Shown here: positions 48,335 through 59,951 of the stretch, in pieces
How the letters are laid out: each line of letters begins with the position of its first letter
Position numbering within the stretch: the stretch's first letter is position 1
From: Teredinibacter franksiae
GTDB taxonomy: Bacteria; Pseudomonadota; Gammaproteobacteria; Pseudomonadales; Cellvibrionaceae
Assembly (NCBI RefSeq): GCF_014218805.1
Contig: NZ_JACJUV010000001.1
Coordinates: forward strand, 1,490,001-1,554,000
Direction of reading: 5' to 3'
DNA: 64,000 nucleotides
Made by a program: the position numbers and the translations under genes
Notes under the pieces: model-generated
The model's input: only the letters and a program-made list of their open reading frames with translations
Databases searched by the model: none
What the model was told of the DNA's origin: nothing

Positions 48335-48955
48335 TTATGCAGGGATCATACCCCGTAATGCCAGTTTGATCAGGTCTTCGCTGCGGCTTATGTCTCCATT
48401 GGCCACTTTTGAAACAGCCTTGGCTGCCTCTGTTGGTTTATAGCCCAAAGCCACAAGCGCACTTTCGGCGTCGGCAATAATCTTATTTTGTGATGCAGGG
48501 CCCGAACCTAACGCAATAGGTTCTTCCCCCTCGCTTGTAGTAGCGGGAACAACCCATGCTTTTAGCTTGTCTCGCATTTCGATTATTAGGCGCTCGGCGG
48601 TCTTTTTGCCCACACCCGGGACTTTGACCAAAGCCGATACATTGTCGTCCATAATACAGCGCACAATATCGTCAGTTTCCATCGACATAATACCCACAGC
48701 CATCTTTGGGCCAACGCCATTCACTTTTATCAACAGCCGAAAAAATTCCCGATCTTTTTTTGAGATAAAGCCAAATAGCTGCTGCGACGTTTCGCTTACC
48801 GCAAAATGCGTATGCAGCAAAACAGGCTTTTCTAATTCTGGCAGGCGGTAAAAAGTAGACATGGGGGCCAGCAAGTCATAGCCAACACCTTGTAATTCGA
48901 CCATAAGCTGCGGCGCCTGTTTTTCCACCAATAAACCGTTAAGACGACCAATCAT
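48335..48955 (-). CDS. ruvA: Holliday junction DNA-binding protein RuvA
   Basis: A 206-residue protein that holds the four-way junction for RuvB. N-terminal OB-fold (MIGRLNGLLVEKQAPQLMVE), two helix-hairpin-helix motifs (KVNGVGPKMAVGI, KVPGVGKKTAERLI) and the C-terminal RuvB-binding domain (ALVALGYKPTEAAKAVSKV). Length as in E. coli (203). Between ruvC and ruvB. Confidence 0.98.
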   Translation of the reverse strand: MIGRLNGLLVEKQAPQLMVELQGVGYDLLAPMSTFYRLPELEKPVLLHTHFAVSETSQQLFGFISKKDREFFRLLIKVNGVGPKMAVGIMSMETDDIVRCIMDDNVSALVKVPGVGKKTAERLIIEMRDKLKAWVVPATTSEGEEPIALGSGPASQNKIIADAESALVALGYKPTEAAKAVSKVANGDISRSEDLIKLALRGMIPA

Positions 48956-48990
48956 ATTTTTTAACCTTTAGGGCTCCTCTATTTATCCGT

Positions 48991-49524
48991 TCAGCTAGAG
49001 CGACCGCGCCGAAACTTTGTCGCGCCTGCCCGCGACACCAGGCCACTAAAGGTGTTTGCATGGCAAATGGCAACCGCAAGTGCGTCGGCGGCATCTTCCG
49101 GTGGCGACGCTGGTAATGCTAACAAGGTTTTTACCATATGCTGAACCTGCAGTTTATCGGCCGCCCCTGTACCCACCACAGCTTGCTTTACCTTTCGCGC
49201 TGCGTATTCCGACACCGGCAGATCCTGATTGACCGCCGCAACAATGGCCGCACCTCTGGCCTGCCCGAGCTTCAGCGCCGAACCTGCACTTTTCGACATG
49301 AAGACATTTTCAATAGCAAATTCCTGCGGCTGATACTGTTCAATTATTTCAGTCAGAGAATCGAAAATCACCTTGAGCCGCTCGGCTAAACAGTCGGCCA
49401 CCAACAGCGGCGCGGGAATTCGAACCACGCCACTGGCTACATAGGCCAAACGGGAGCCTTGCGCATTGATTATGCCGTAGCCCATTTTTCTAGAGCCAGG
49501 GTCTACGCCAAGAATTAGCGGCAT
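48991..49524 (-). CDS. ruvC: Holliday junction resolvase RuvC
   Basis: A 177-residue endonuclease. Catalytic acidic residues are in [13 protein letters not shown] (Asp7), FAIENVF (Glu) and [13 protein letters not shown] (the C-terminal pair). It cuts Holliday junctions held by RuvAB. Length matches E. coli (173). First gene of the ruv cluster; no LexA box was seen upstream. Confidence 0.98.
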   Translation of the reverse strand: MPLILGVDPGSRKMGYGIINAQGSRLAYVASGVVRIPAPLLVADCLAERLKVIFDSLTEIIEQYQPQEFAIENVFMSKSAGSALKLGQARGAAIVAAVNQDLPVSEYAARKVKQAVVGTGAADKLQVQHMVKTLLALPASPPEDAADALAVAICHANTFSGLVSRAGATKFRRGRSS

Positions 49525-49637
49525 GAACGGTTCCTGATGAAAACGGAAAAATTGGGCCAGTAACGACCAGCTACAGACTTTAACAAAAAGGCGGCAACAA
49601 AACCCGAACGGCTACCAATTGTTTACACCGGGACACA

Positions 49638-50243
49638 TTAATACTTCACTGAACAGCCATAGGCCTTGGTCACCGGCTGACTCACCGGCTTACCCGCTGC
49701 CAGCTCACTCATTGCCTGAGAAATATAATTTGTGGCTTTGGGTATATCGGCCGGGTCGGCGGAGCGAATGCTATCGATACCGCCCATATAGCGCAACACT
49801 CCAGCTGCATCAATGATATACATGTGCGGCGTGGTTTTTGCCGCATAAGCTCGGCCAACATCACCACTGGCGTCGATAAGCGTATAACTTGGGCTCGCAC
49901 TGCGATCCTTGGCCAGCGCGTTTGCTTTAGTACCGGACACAAAGCCCTGCTTACCTTCGGCAGAAGAAATAATCGTTAACCAAACCGTATCGTCATTGAC
50001 GAATTGCTTTTGCAAAGACTGCATATTGCTACTGTCGTAGTGTTTACGCACAAACGGACACTCATGATTTGTCCACTCGAGTATCACCGTTTTACCTTTA
50101 AGGCTTGCCAGTGCAACCATATTGCCATTGGCATCTTTCGCAGCAAACTCCGGCGCCGGCTGGTTAATCACGGGCTTAGCCGCAATGGGGAGCGCGAAGC
50201 TCAACAGTAAACCCGCCAATAATGGTGTAATAATTTTTCGCAT
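49638..50243 (-). CDS. Exported thioredoxin-fold (AhpC/TSA-type redoxin) protein
   Basis: A 201-residue protein with a signal peptide (MRKIITPLLAGLLLSFALPIAAK). The redoxin domain has PAPEFAAKDANGNMVALASLKGK and EWTNHECPFVRKHY, a single peroxidatic-type Cys with no CxxC. HMYIIDAAGVLRYMGG is typical of this exported redoxin group, found widely in marine bacteria. A second Cys near the end (KAYGCSVKY) may serve as resolving Cys. Likely an envelope peroxiredoxin or redox protein. ATG 50243 is favoured, since GGAGGGT sits 8 nt upstream. It follows a DsbD-N-like gene on the same strand, which could supply reducing power. Confidence 0.85.
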   Translation of the reverse strand: MRKIITPLLAGLLLSFALPIAAKPVINQPAPEFAAKDANGNMVALASLKGKTVILEWTNHECPFVRKHYDSSNMQSLQKQFVNDDTVWLTIISSAEGKQGFVSGTKANALAKDRSASPSYTLIDASGDVGRAYAAKTTPHMYIIDAAGVLRYMGGIDSIRSADPADIPKATNYISQAMSELAAGKPVSQPVTKAYGCSVKY

Positions 50244-50272
50244 ATTCATACCCTCCACACATGATTTAATCG

Positions 50273-51112
50273 TTATTCAACCGAGCGCTCAAAACGGAAT
50301 TCCCAAGCACTCTGCCCGTCAAGAATTATAATGCCGCCCACGTCACGAGGAAGCCTGTAAAAATCCTCGGCTTTACGCTGGCGAATCCGCAGCATGTTAT
50401 TTTTCCAAAAAAATTCAGTTTGATCCGATGCCATTACAAGCTGTTCATTCAACGGAAAAAAAACCAGTTGCTCTACCTCCGCAAAAAGAGGGTTGCGGGT
50501 ATAGAGCGTGAACTCAATGTAATCCCCCTCGGCAGACAGGCTCCCCCCCATTAGCGCCAATTTTTTCGGCACCTTCGCGAGCGCCGAGGAAATTAAACGG
50601 CTATGGGAAGATACACTAACTTTCTCGGCAACCGGGAGAGTAAGGTTTAACTCGGCACTTCCCGGAATACAGAGTTCCTTGCATACCAACCAACTGGCGT
50701 GCAGATCCAAGCTGACTTGTTTGCCCGAAAAATCTTTCGCTAGTGAGAGCTTTACCGGTAGCACCACGTGCTCATAACCATAATTTACTAATGGCCCAAA
50801 TGGGATATTGTGAGGAGCAGGCCACAAGGGTTCGGAGGCCGTCAGGCCCCCGGGGAGCTGCCAGGTCAATTTAGGCGGCATTCCGGAGTCACCAGGGTTA
50901 CGCCAATAGACATGCCACCCCTCCTCCGGCTGCAGGTCCAGAGCAACAAACGCGTCACCACCCACGGCCAATGCTTCGACTGCCGTGACTAGCCGCACCT
51001 GAATATGCGGCTTTTCGATAAACGCACTAGCGAGACTATTGGCAACACCACTAAAGGACAAACCCGCAGCGACCAGAAGTATTTGAGTTAAACGTCGCAT
51101 TCGAACAACCAT
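50273..51112 (-). CDS. DsbD N-terminal-domain-like periplasmic protein
   Basis: A 279-residue exported protein. Signal peptide (RRLTQILLVAAGLSFSGVANSLA), then a beta-sandwich domain of the DsbD-alpha type: GWHVYWRNPGDSGMPPKLTW and WLVCKELCIPGSAEL with the redox C-x3-C pair. Full DsbD continues with a membrane domain and a thioredoxin domain; both are absent here, and no membrane partner is encoded nearby. It may receive or deliver electrons to the redoxin encoded 29 bp downstream. ATG 51112 is a best guess among several in-frame starts; none has a strong ribosome binding site. Confidence 0.82.
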   Translation of the reverse strand: MVVRMRRLTQILLVAAGLSFSGVANSLASAFIEKPHIQVRLVTAVEALAVGGDAFVALDLQPEEGWHVYWRNPGDSGMPPKLTWQLPGGLTASEPLWPAPHNIPFGPLVNYGYEHVVLPVKLSLAKDFSGKQVSLDLHASWLVCKELCIPGSAELNLTLPVAEKVSVSSHSRLISSALAKVPKKLALMGGSLSAEGDYIEFTLYTRNPLFAEVEQLVFFPLNEQLVMASDQTEFFWKNNMLRIRQRKAEDFYRLPRDVGGIIILDGQSAWEFRFERSVE

Positions 51113-51212
51113 AAATTCATCTAAAGTTAACAGAGCATACAGATGCCTCCATGGCAACAACAACGATTTACGCTAAGATAGTCAATATCTCAACTAATTC
51201 CCTTATCCCCGC

Positions 51213-51935
51213 ATGAAGTCGTTTATTGCACCTTTTCTAGGCAGCGCCCGCGATCTATTGCCTATCGTGCTCGTTATCGCTTTTTTTCAAGCTGTTGTTT
51301 TACAGCAAACCTTGCCCGATGTGTTTGGCCTATTGTTGGGCCTGCTCATGGTGGTGGTGGGCTTAACGCTGTTTATCCGCGGCCTTGAAATAGGGCTATT
51401 CCCAGTAGGCGAAAGCCTAGCACATGCCTTTGCACGAAAAGGTAGCCTATTCTGGCTACTGGTTTTCGCATTTTGCCTCGGCTTTGGCACCACCGTTGCT
51501 GAACCAGCACTGATCGCTGTTGCGGCAGAAGCCGCCGTGGTTGCCGCTGAAGGCGGCATGATTGTGGATTCGTCGCAAGCCAAAGCCAGCTATGCCCTAG
51601 GCTTACGGCTCACGGTCGCTGGAAGCGTGGGTTTTGCCATTTTGGTAGGGGTTTTACGGATTCTCAAAGGGTGGCCAATTCAATATTTGATCATTGGCGG
51701 ATACGTGCTCGTTATCATCGTCACTATGTTCGCCCCTAAAGAGATTATAGGAATAGCCTATGACAGCGGAGGTGTTACCACCTCAACCATTACCGTGCCG
51801 CTGGTGACGGCATTAGGGGTTGGCCTTGCGTCCTCAATCAAGGGCAGAAACCCAATGATCGACGGCTTTGGACTCATCGCCTTTGCCTCGTTAACGCCTA
51901 TGATATTTGTGATGATATACGGAATAGCCCTGTGA
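51213..51935 (+). CDS. DUF1538 membrane protein A
   Basis: A 240-residue integral membrane protein with about seven hydrophobic segments. It has the DUF1538 core: [15 protein letters not shown], then [24 protein letters not shown] sequence, and [13 protein letters not shown]. The same core recurs in the adjacent protein B, so the two are homologous and probably form a heteromer. DUF1538 has no established function; membrane topology and repeated conserved Glu/Asp/Ser/Thr motifs suggest a transporter or channel (inference). First gene of a four-gene operon with a PII-like and a CBS protein. The ATG follows a divergent gap of 100 bp from the DsbD-like gene. Confidence 0.85.
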   Translation: MKSFIAPFLGSARDLLPIVLVIAFFQAVVLQQTLPDVFGLLLGLLMVVVGLTLFIRGLEIGLFPVGESLAHAFARKGSLFWLLVFAFCLGFGTTVAEPALIAVAAEAAVVAAEGGMIVDSSQAKASYALGLRLTVAGSVGFAILVGVLRILKGWPIQYLIIGGYVLVIIVTMFAPKEIIGIAYDSGGVTTSTITVPLVTALGVGLASSIKGRNPMIDGFGLIAFASLTPMIFVMIYGIAL

Positions 51936-51969
51936 ACAGGAAAACAGCCCATATAGACAGGCACCCAGC

Positions 51970-52755
51970 ATGACCCTTATTACAGATTTCTTTCAGGTTC
52001 TGCTGGCTACTGCGCGCGATGTGGTGCCTATTGTAGCCATTATTTTTGGCTTTCAATTTTTTGTTATTCGCCGCCCTATTCCTGCGTTGCCTAAAGTCTT
52101 AACCGGTTTCACTCTGGTGATAATCGGACTGGCCTTCTTTTTGTTGGGGCTAGAAAAAGCACTTTTCCCGATTGGCCGACTAATGGCAGAGCAGCTCACA
52201 GCACTCAACGGCTCAAGTACCGGCTTTCTCTGGGTGTACCTTTTTGCCTTTGCTATAGGCGCAAGTACCACCATTGCCGAACCATCGCTTATTGCTGTGG
52301 CCATAAAGGCCAACCAAGTCTCGGGCGGCACGATAGGTGTCTGGGGGCTGCGCTTAGCTGTCGCGCTCGGCGTTGCCATCGGCATTACACTTGGCTCTTG
52401 GCGCATTGTAACCGGCTACCCCATTCATTGGTTCATCATCACAGGCTACGCGGTTGTTGTAATTCAAACCTACTTCGCACCCAAAATAATCGTGCCATTA
52501 GCCTACGATTCCGGTGGTGTTACAACCTCAACCGTTACTGTACCTCTAGTAGCAGCCCTCGGCTTGGGCTTGGCCGAAAACATTCCGGGGCGAAGCCCTT
52601 TAATCGATGGCTTTGGCCTTATCGCCTTCGCAAGCCTTTTCCCCATTATGTCGGTTATGGCTTACGCCCAAATATCCGCATGGCGGGCAAAACACGACAA
52701 AGACAAATCACCACCCAAAGAGACTAACCCGCGAGGTTTAAATAATGCGCTTTAA
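51970..52755 (+). CDS. DUF1538 membrane protein B
   Basis: A 261-residue homologue of protein A, with the matching motifs [36 protein letters not shown] sequence and [14 protein letters not shown]. It has a short basic/acidic hydrophilic tail (AKHDKDKSPPKETNPR) on what is probably the cytoplasmic side, a possible contact point for the PII-like protein. It lies 34 bp after protein A and overlaps the PII gene by 11 bp. Confidence 0.85.
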   Translation: MTLITDFFQVLLATARDVVPIVAIIFGFQFFVIRRPIPALPKVLTGFTLVIIGLAFFLLGLEKALFPIGRLMAEQLTALNGSSTGFLWVYLFAFAIGASTTIAEPSLIAVAIKANQVSGGTIGVWGLRLAVALGVAIGITLGSWRIVTGYPIHWFIITGYAVVVIQTYFAPKIIVPLAYDSGGVTTSTVTVPLVAALGLGLAENIPGRSPLIDGFGLIAFASLFPIMSVMAYAQISAWRAKHDKDKSPPKETNPRGLNNAL

Positions 52756-53095
52756 ACTCATACTGGTATTTGCAGAAGATGCCAAAACAGATGTAATTAT
52801 GGCCGCCGCACGGGAAGCCGGAGCAACGGGCGCAACCGTAATCAATAACGCACGCGGTGAAGGCCTAAAACAGAAAAAAACTTTTTTTGGGCTTTCCTTG
52901 GAGACTCAACGTGACGTACTACTTTTTTTAGTAGAAGAACACCTTAGCCGACCAATACTAGAACGTATTTCTGACGTAGGCGAGTTTGATTCATCTCCAG
53001 GAACTGGAATCGCCATTCAAGTTGATGTTGAAGACGCCGTCGGCATTGCCCATCAGGCGAAACAATTGTCAGAAATAATTGAGGACGAATTATGA
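52745..53095 (+). CDS. PII-family nitrogen-regulator-like protein
   Basis: A 116-residue PII-like signalling protein: FKLILVFAEDAKTDVIMAAAREAGATGATVI, then a T-loop (ARGEGLKQKKTFFGLSLE) and the C-terminal strand VQVDVEDAV-type. PII proteins form trimers, bind ATP/ADP and often 2-oxoglutarate, and control transporters and enzymes through the T-loop. Here the T-loop lacks the uridylylated tyrosine of GlnB/GlnK, so it is a divergent member. It overlaps the DUF1538-B and CBS genes, strongly implying that it regulates the DUF1538 pair in the way GlnK regulates AmtB (inference). Confidence 0.9.
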   Translation: MRFKLILVFAEDAKTDVIMAAAREAGATGATVINNARGEGLKQKKTFFGLSLETQRDVLLFLVEEHLSRPILERISDVGEFDSSPGTGIAIQVDVEDAVGIAHQAKQLSEIIEDEL

Positions 53096-53505
53096 ACCGT
53101 AAAGTCATCACCTGCCGTGACGTTATGAACCAACGTTTTGCCATTGTCGATGGACTAACGACCATTTCCGAAGCGCTTAAAATAATGAATGATCATAGCT
53201 ACAAAAAAGTCATTATTAACAAACGAGACGAAAATGATGAATGGGGCCAGGTGCTGCTCTCCGATATTGCCAAACATGTCATCGCAAAGGACAGGTCGCC
53301 CGAACGGGTCAACTGCTACGAAATTATGGCAAAACCGGTAATCTCCGTGCGCCCGAAAATGGACATAAAATATTGCGCCCGGCTTTTTAACTCCTTTGGC
53401 CTATCCTCCGCACCGGTTATTGAGAACGAGCAAGTCATCGGAGTTGTCAGCTATAATGATATAGTATTGAGTTGGCTGGACTACTTAGAATCAAGGGGAG
53501 ATTAG
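53092..53505 (+). CDS. CBS-domain-pair protein
   Basis: A 137-residue protein of two CBS domains: residues ~5-65 (VMNQRFAIVDGLTTISEALKIMNDHSYKKVII) and ~75-137 (EIMAKPVISVRPKMD, APVIENEQVIGVVSYNDIV). CBS pairs bind adenosine nucleotides and regulate channels and transporters. The ATG overlaps the PII stop (ATGA), so the two are translationally coupled. With the PII-like protein, this gives two adenine-nucleotide sensors for one membrane system. Confidence 0.9.
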   Translation: MNRKVITCRDVMNQRFAIVDGLTTISEALKIMNDHSYKKVIINKRDENDEWGQVLLSDIAKHVIAKDRSPERVNCYEIMAKPVISVRPKMDIKYCARLFNSFGLSSAPVIENEQVIGVVSYNDIVLSWLDYLESRGD

Positions 53506-53520
53506 CACCGATTTTCGCTT

Positions 53521-54465
53521 ATGCCATCTATAAAAGCAGTTCATTTTTATCTGATTCTCGCTGCAAGTTGGTTAATACCAGCTCTCCTTAGCAGCGCTGC
53601 TCTCGCTAGCGAGAAAATTATAGCCATACCTATTGTTGATAACAACGATAGGCGTCAAGAACACAATTACGAACTATTTCAAATTGCATTAGACGCTTCT
53701 CAGGATAAGTTTGGCCCTTATAAACTGCAACGAGCCAAGCACTTTATGGAGAATCAACGCCTGCTAGAGGAGTTGGTCAAGGGAGACAAACTCACCGTTG
53801 GCACCTCCATGTACAGAGCGGAATGGGCCGATAAAATCATATACATTCCATTCCCAACGTTAAAAGGCCTTGCAAGCTACAGATTGTTTTTAACCTTACC
53901 CAAACATCAACAAGCACTATCAAAGGTTAACTCGCTAGATGACCTGAAGAAATTTAAGGTTGGTCAAGGTTACGGCTGGTCTACAAATCGAATACTCAAT
54001 GACCACGGTTTCAAAACAATAACCAGCGATTCCTATAGTGGATTATTCCGAATGCTAAACGCCGAACGTTTCCCGCTTTTTATGCGCGGTGTTTATGAAA
54101 TTCTCCCAGAGTTAGAGACCTTCTCTCATTTAGCGCCGCAGATGGAGGTAGCCAAAGGAATTGCCGTATACACCTACTTACCGCTCTATTTCAACGTCAC
54201 CAAGAAGCAACCTCGCCTAGCCAAGCGACTGGAATACGGTTTGCACAAAGTCTTTGAATCCGGGGAAGCCGATAGTCTATTTTATAGACACTACCAGACA
54301 TCGATTGACCTACTAAATTCTGACAGCCGAAAAGTGTTTCATGTTGACAACACCAACCTTCCCGATGACTTTTATACGCGGGATAAAAAATACCTGCTCG
54401 ACATTAATAATGTCGAAACGACACGCAGTAAAACCAGAAGCGCACCAGGGACTATCGGAATCTAA
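53521..54465 (+). CDS. Periplasmic solute-binding-like protein
   Basis: A 314-residue exported protein with a signal peptide (AVHFYLILAASWLIPALLSSAALAS). The rest resembles the SBP_bac_3/type-2 periplasmic binding fold: LPKHQQALSKVNSLDDLKKFKVGQGYGWSTNRILNDHGF is the typical subdomain crossing. No ABC permease is adjacent. Such orphan binding-like proteins often act as sensors or with other membrane proteins. It lies 16 bp after the CBS gene and may belong to the DUF1538 operon. No strong ribosome binding site precedes the ATG. Confidence 0.82.
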   Translation: MPSIKAVHFYLILAASWLIPALLSSAALASEKIIAIPIVDNNDRRQEHNYELFQIALDASQDKFGPYKLQRAKHFMENQRLLEELVKGDKLTVGTSMYRAEWADKIIYIPFPTLKGLASYRLFLTLPKHQQALSKVNSLDDLKKFKVGQGYGWSTNRILNDHGFKTITSDSYSGLFRMLNAERFPLFMRGVYEILPELETFSHLAPQMEVAKGIAVYTYLPLYFNVTKKQPRLAKRLEYGLHKVFESGEADSLFYRHYQTSIDLLNSDSRKVFHVDNTNLPDDFYTRDKKYLLDINNVETTRSKTRSAPGTIGI

Positions 54466-54743
54466 TGATTTTCTATTAGCCCAAAACGTACAGCATTAAA
54501 ACAGCAAAGCAATACCATTTATTAAGTGTGCAAACCTATTTCTTCAAAAATATTTTTACCCCAATTTAGCTGTAACGCTTAATTTATAGCCTGAGTTCGC
54601 ACTGGTATAAAGCCTGCTTACCTGTACTGCACATTAAACAACCAGCTCTACATGGAGCAGGTGATTTTTAATCGCTATCTTCGATTGGCCTGCGTGAAAC
54701 CCGCACATCCCTGTACTTCATTCAATTAAACTTTCAACATCGA

Positions 54744-55672
54744 CTAAATGGCAGGTATATCCACCCAGAAACGCACATCATCGCACTCGTGGCCAGATAA
54801 TTGATTGTAGGTCCAGTTATAGCCGGTTTTAAAGTTGTTAATATCGGCTGTATTGGGATTACTCAAACCGGACGAACCATTACGGTGACCCGTATACCCG
54901 TTGTCGCCAAAGTAACTCCTGCACTCATTTAAAACCTGTGCGTCCAACGAGCGATTACTGTTCATTTGGTCTGATATGGGATGGTCACCCGAGCCATAGC
55001 CCGTCCAAGCGGAGTGGCACTGACGCATCATTCCCCAGTTTTGTTTTGTCGCGCCAGCATTAAACGCATCACCACTCTTGTCGTCACCGTAGGCATAATT
55101 AGTATTCATCAATTCCTTTTCCATCATTACCGATGCAAGGAAACTGCTGCCAGCACCAGCATCCTAGTATGAACGCTTATTTGCCCCCAGGCCCGACACG
55201 GTATAACAACCGCAGCTCATTCCACTTGGGCACGACAAGGCAGAAGGACAACTGCCCGTACCACAGCTTCCGCTGCTGTCAGATGCACCGGCTCCACTAC
55301 CGGCTTATTTTCCCAGCCCCAACCGTCTCCATCGGGGTCAGATGACGCACTCCCGCAGGTTGGATAGTTACTCGCCCCGTCACTGGAACTCCCGCTGTTA
55401 CAGGTATCAACCACACAGCTTTGGTTGTTTTCCCAGCCCCATCCATCAGCATCCGGGTCCGACGATGCGCTACTACAAGTAGGGTAAGCTCCACTACCGC
55501 TAGAGGCTACGATACAGCTTTGATTATTCTCCCAGCCCCAGCCATCACCATCTGGGTCTGCAGAAGAGCTGCTACAGGTGGGATAGTCTTGAGCCAATAG
55601 GTTTGCACAAAAGAATACCGAAAAAGCCATAATCGCGACGGATGAAATCTTTTTAAATTTAGTTATTTTCAT
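54744..55672 (-). pseudogene. CBM10-type secreted protein gene, broken by frameshift and stop
   Basis: The 5' part encodes a signal peptide (MAFSVFFCANLLAQ) and three CBM10-type cellulose-binding modules (YPTCSSSSADPDGDGWGWEN and two near-copies). After the third WGWEN the frame shifts: a 1-nt deletion near 55310 sends it into an unrelated tail that stops at 55217. In the other frame a Ser/Gly/Cys-rich linker continues (GCYTVSGLGANKRSY), then meets a TAG at about 55164, probably from TGG, and then an open 127-codon domain (MMEKELMNTNYAYGDDKSGD ... DDVRFWVDIPAI). I do not recognise that domain; it looks like a secreted catalytic or binding domain of a cellulolytic enzyme. Two independent lesions indicate a pseudogene. 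Span is 929 bp, one short of a multiple of three. Confidence 0.85.
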
Positions 55673-55687
55673 TGGGATCTTCTCCAA

Positions 55688-56110
55688 ATTTGTATTTGGG
55701 AGGCTATTTCGTTCGACTTCAGAAGGCTCGTCGCGTAAAGTAACCGGTTACAAATACAGTTTTTGAACAACAATGCCGCTCGAATATTCCAAACACTACA
55801 ATTAGTATCCGAAAAGCACTATATGCCGTTCTTTAGCTCTATTTCGGACCATTAAAAATACTAACTTAGTGATTTATCTTCGTATATATAATAAACAGCG
55901 GTAAACAACTCCTGTATGAGTACACTATTTTTCTATCGAAGCCTTGGCAAGACGATCCAACACAGTTAAATGTCGTATGCGCCTATGAACCACACGAGCG
56001 TCATTAACAAAGGAAGGTAGCGCTCACCACAAAACCGCTCGTAGCCTTAGTCGCTTACTGTTCAAATACTAAAAGACCGTACCATTGTCAGTTCGGGTTT
56101 TTAATTAAAA
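55688..56110. other. Intergenic region beyond the rRNA operon end
   Basis: No gene. The right end (about 56085-56110) holds GGGTTTTTAATTAAAA, a degenerate half of the terminator found in the downstream units. It looks like a decayed fourth unit of the 5S-terminator array. Confidence 0.5.
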
Positions 56111-56245
56111 GCCTGACGATGACCTACTCTCACATGGCGCACCATCGGCAGGACAACCGATTACACGACCTTCAGGTCGCCCGAAGGGTGAGGCACAGGG
56201 ATGTGCCGAGTGAACCGCCACCTAAAAAGTTGCGCTTCACAAAGC

Positions 56246-56279
56246 AAAAACCCCAGCACATCTCTGTACTGGGGTTTTT
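56246..56279 (-). terminator. rRNA-array terminator 3
   Basis: Perfect-looking AAAAACCCCAGCACA-type stem with its complement and five T residues on both sides; third in transcription order after the 5S gene. Confidence 0.88.
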
Positions 56280-56422
56280 AATTAGAAGCCTGACGATGAC
56301 CTACTCTCACATGGCGCACAATCGGCAGGACAACCGATTACACGACCTTCAGGTCGCCCGGAGGGTAAGGCACAGGGATGTGCCGAGTGAACCGCCACCT
56401 AAAAAGTTGCGCTGCGCAAAGC

Positions 56423-56456
56423 AAAAACCCCAGCACATCTCTGTACTGGGGTTTTT
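56423..56456 (-). terminator. rRNA-array terminator 2
   Basis: Same stem (AAAAACCCCAGCAC / GTACTGGGGTTTTT) as the neighbouring units, with a small central mismatch. Confidence 0.88.
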
Positions 56457-56604
56457 AATTAGAAGCCTGACGATAACCTACTCTCACAGGGCGCACCATC
56501 GGCAGGACAACCGATTACACGACCTTCACTTCAGGTCGCCCGGAGGGTGAGGCACAGGGATGTGCCGAGTGAACCGCCACCTAAAAAGTTGCGCTTCACA
56601 AAGC

Positions 56605-56638
56605 AAAAACCCCAGCACATCTCTGTACTGGGGTTTTT
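56605..56638 (-). terminator. rRNA-operon terminator 1
   Basis: First terminator after the 5S gene on the minus strand; AAAAACCCC with GGGGTTTTT stem and a short loop region. Confidence 0.92.
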
Positions 56639-56646
56639 AATTAGAA

Positions 56647-56764
56647 GCCTGACGATGACCTACTCTCACATGGCGAAGCGCCACACTACCATCGGCGATG
56701 CATCGTTTCACGTCTGAGTTCGGGATGGGATCAGGTGGTTCCAATGCTCTATTGTCGTCAGGCA
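56647..56764 (-). rRNA. rrf: 5S rRNA
   Basis: Full-length 5S of about 118 nt: 5' TGCCTGACGAC pairs with the 3' GTCGTCAGGC-type end, with the conserved CCGAACTCAGACGTGAAACG and GCCGATGGTAGTGTGG segments. It follows 23S by about 320 nt, and a terminator array follows it. Confidence 0.97.
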
Positions 56765-57085
56765 AACTGGTATCACTTTAACCCTCTTCAGCGGCTAACT
56801 ACTGGCTACCCTAAGGCAGCATCGCGGAAATTATGACAAATAATTTCAGTGAAATAAGGTGGAAATGAAAGAAGTTTTATTCATCGCACTTAAGCTTTAC
56901 TTAAGTATCTTATCCAGCTGTTGTTAAACAGCACTCGATAACGTGTTGACTTAGTTATCGCTTGGAATCGTAACGTTTTCGATCTCAAAGTCGTTAAACT
57001 TTTCAATCGTGCCAATGTTTTATTCATCGGCTTGTCGACTTAACTTATTCCAGAGTTACCGATCGCTCAGTTCTCTCTGTTATAT
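56765..57085 (-). other. 23S-5S spacer
   Basis: About 321 nt with no gene or tRNA. It includes an A/T-rich stretch and a GTTAAACAGC-containing inverted pair, likely RNase III processing stems formed with the sequences flanking 23S. Confidence 0.6.

Positions 57086-59951
<2,866 letters not shown>

Larger units (their letters stand above)
56111..56646. repeat. Tandem array of 5S 3'-end, hairpin and terminator units (3 copies)
   Basis: Units start at 56111, 56288 and 56465 (period 177, 177, 182). Each begins with the first 29 nt of the 5S gene's 3' end (complement of the 5S tail, GCCTGACGATGACCTACTCT, then CACATGGCG). About 90 nt of hairpin-forming sequence follows (GGCACAGGGATGTGCC, GACCTTCAGGTC), then a terminator. 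Unit 3 has a 5-nt insert and 2 changes in the 5S part. The whole lies immediately downstream of the complete 5S gene on its transcription strand. Confidence 0.92.

Noticed and set aside
56119..56550. 143-codon plus-strand reading frame with a repeated peptide
   Set aside because: It runs antisense through the 5S-terminator array; the peptide repeats simply follow the 177-bp DNA repeats.
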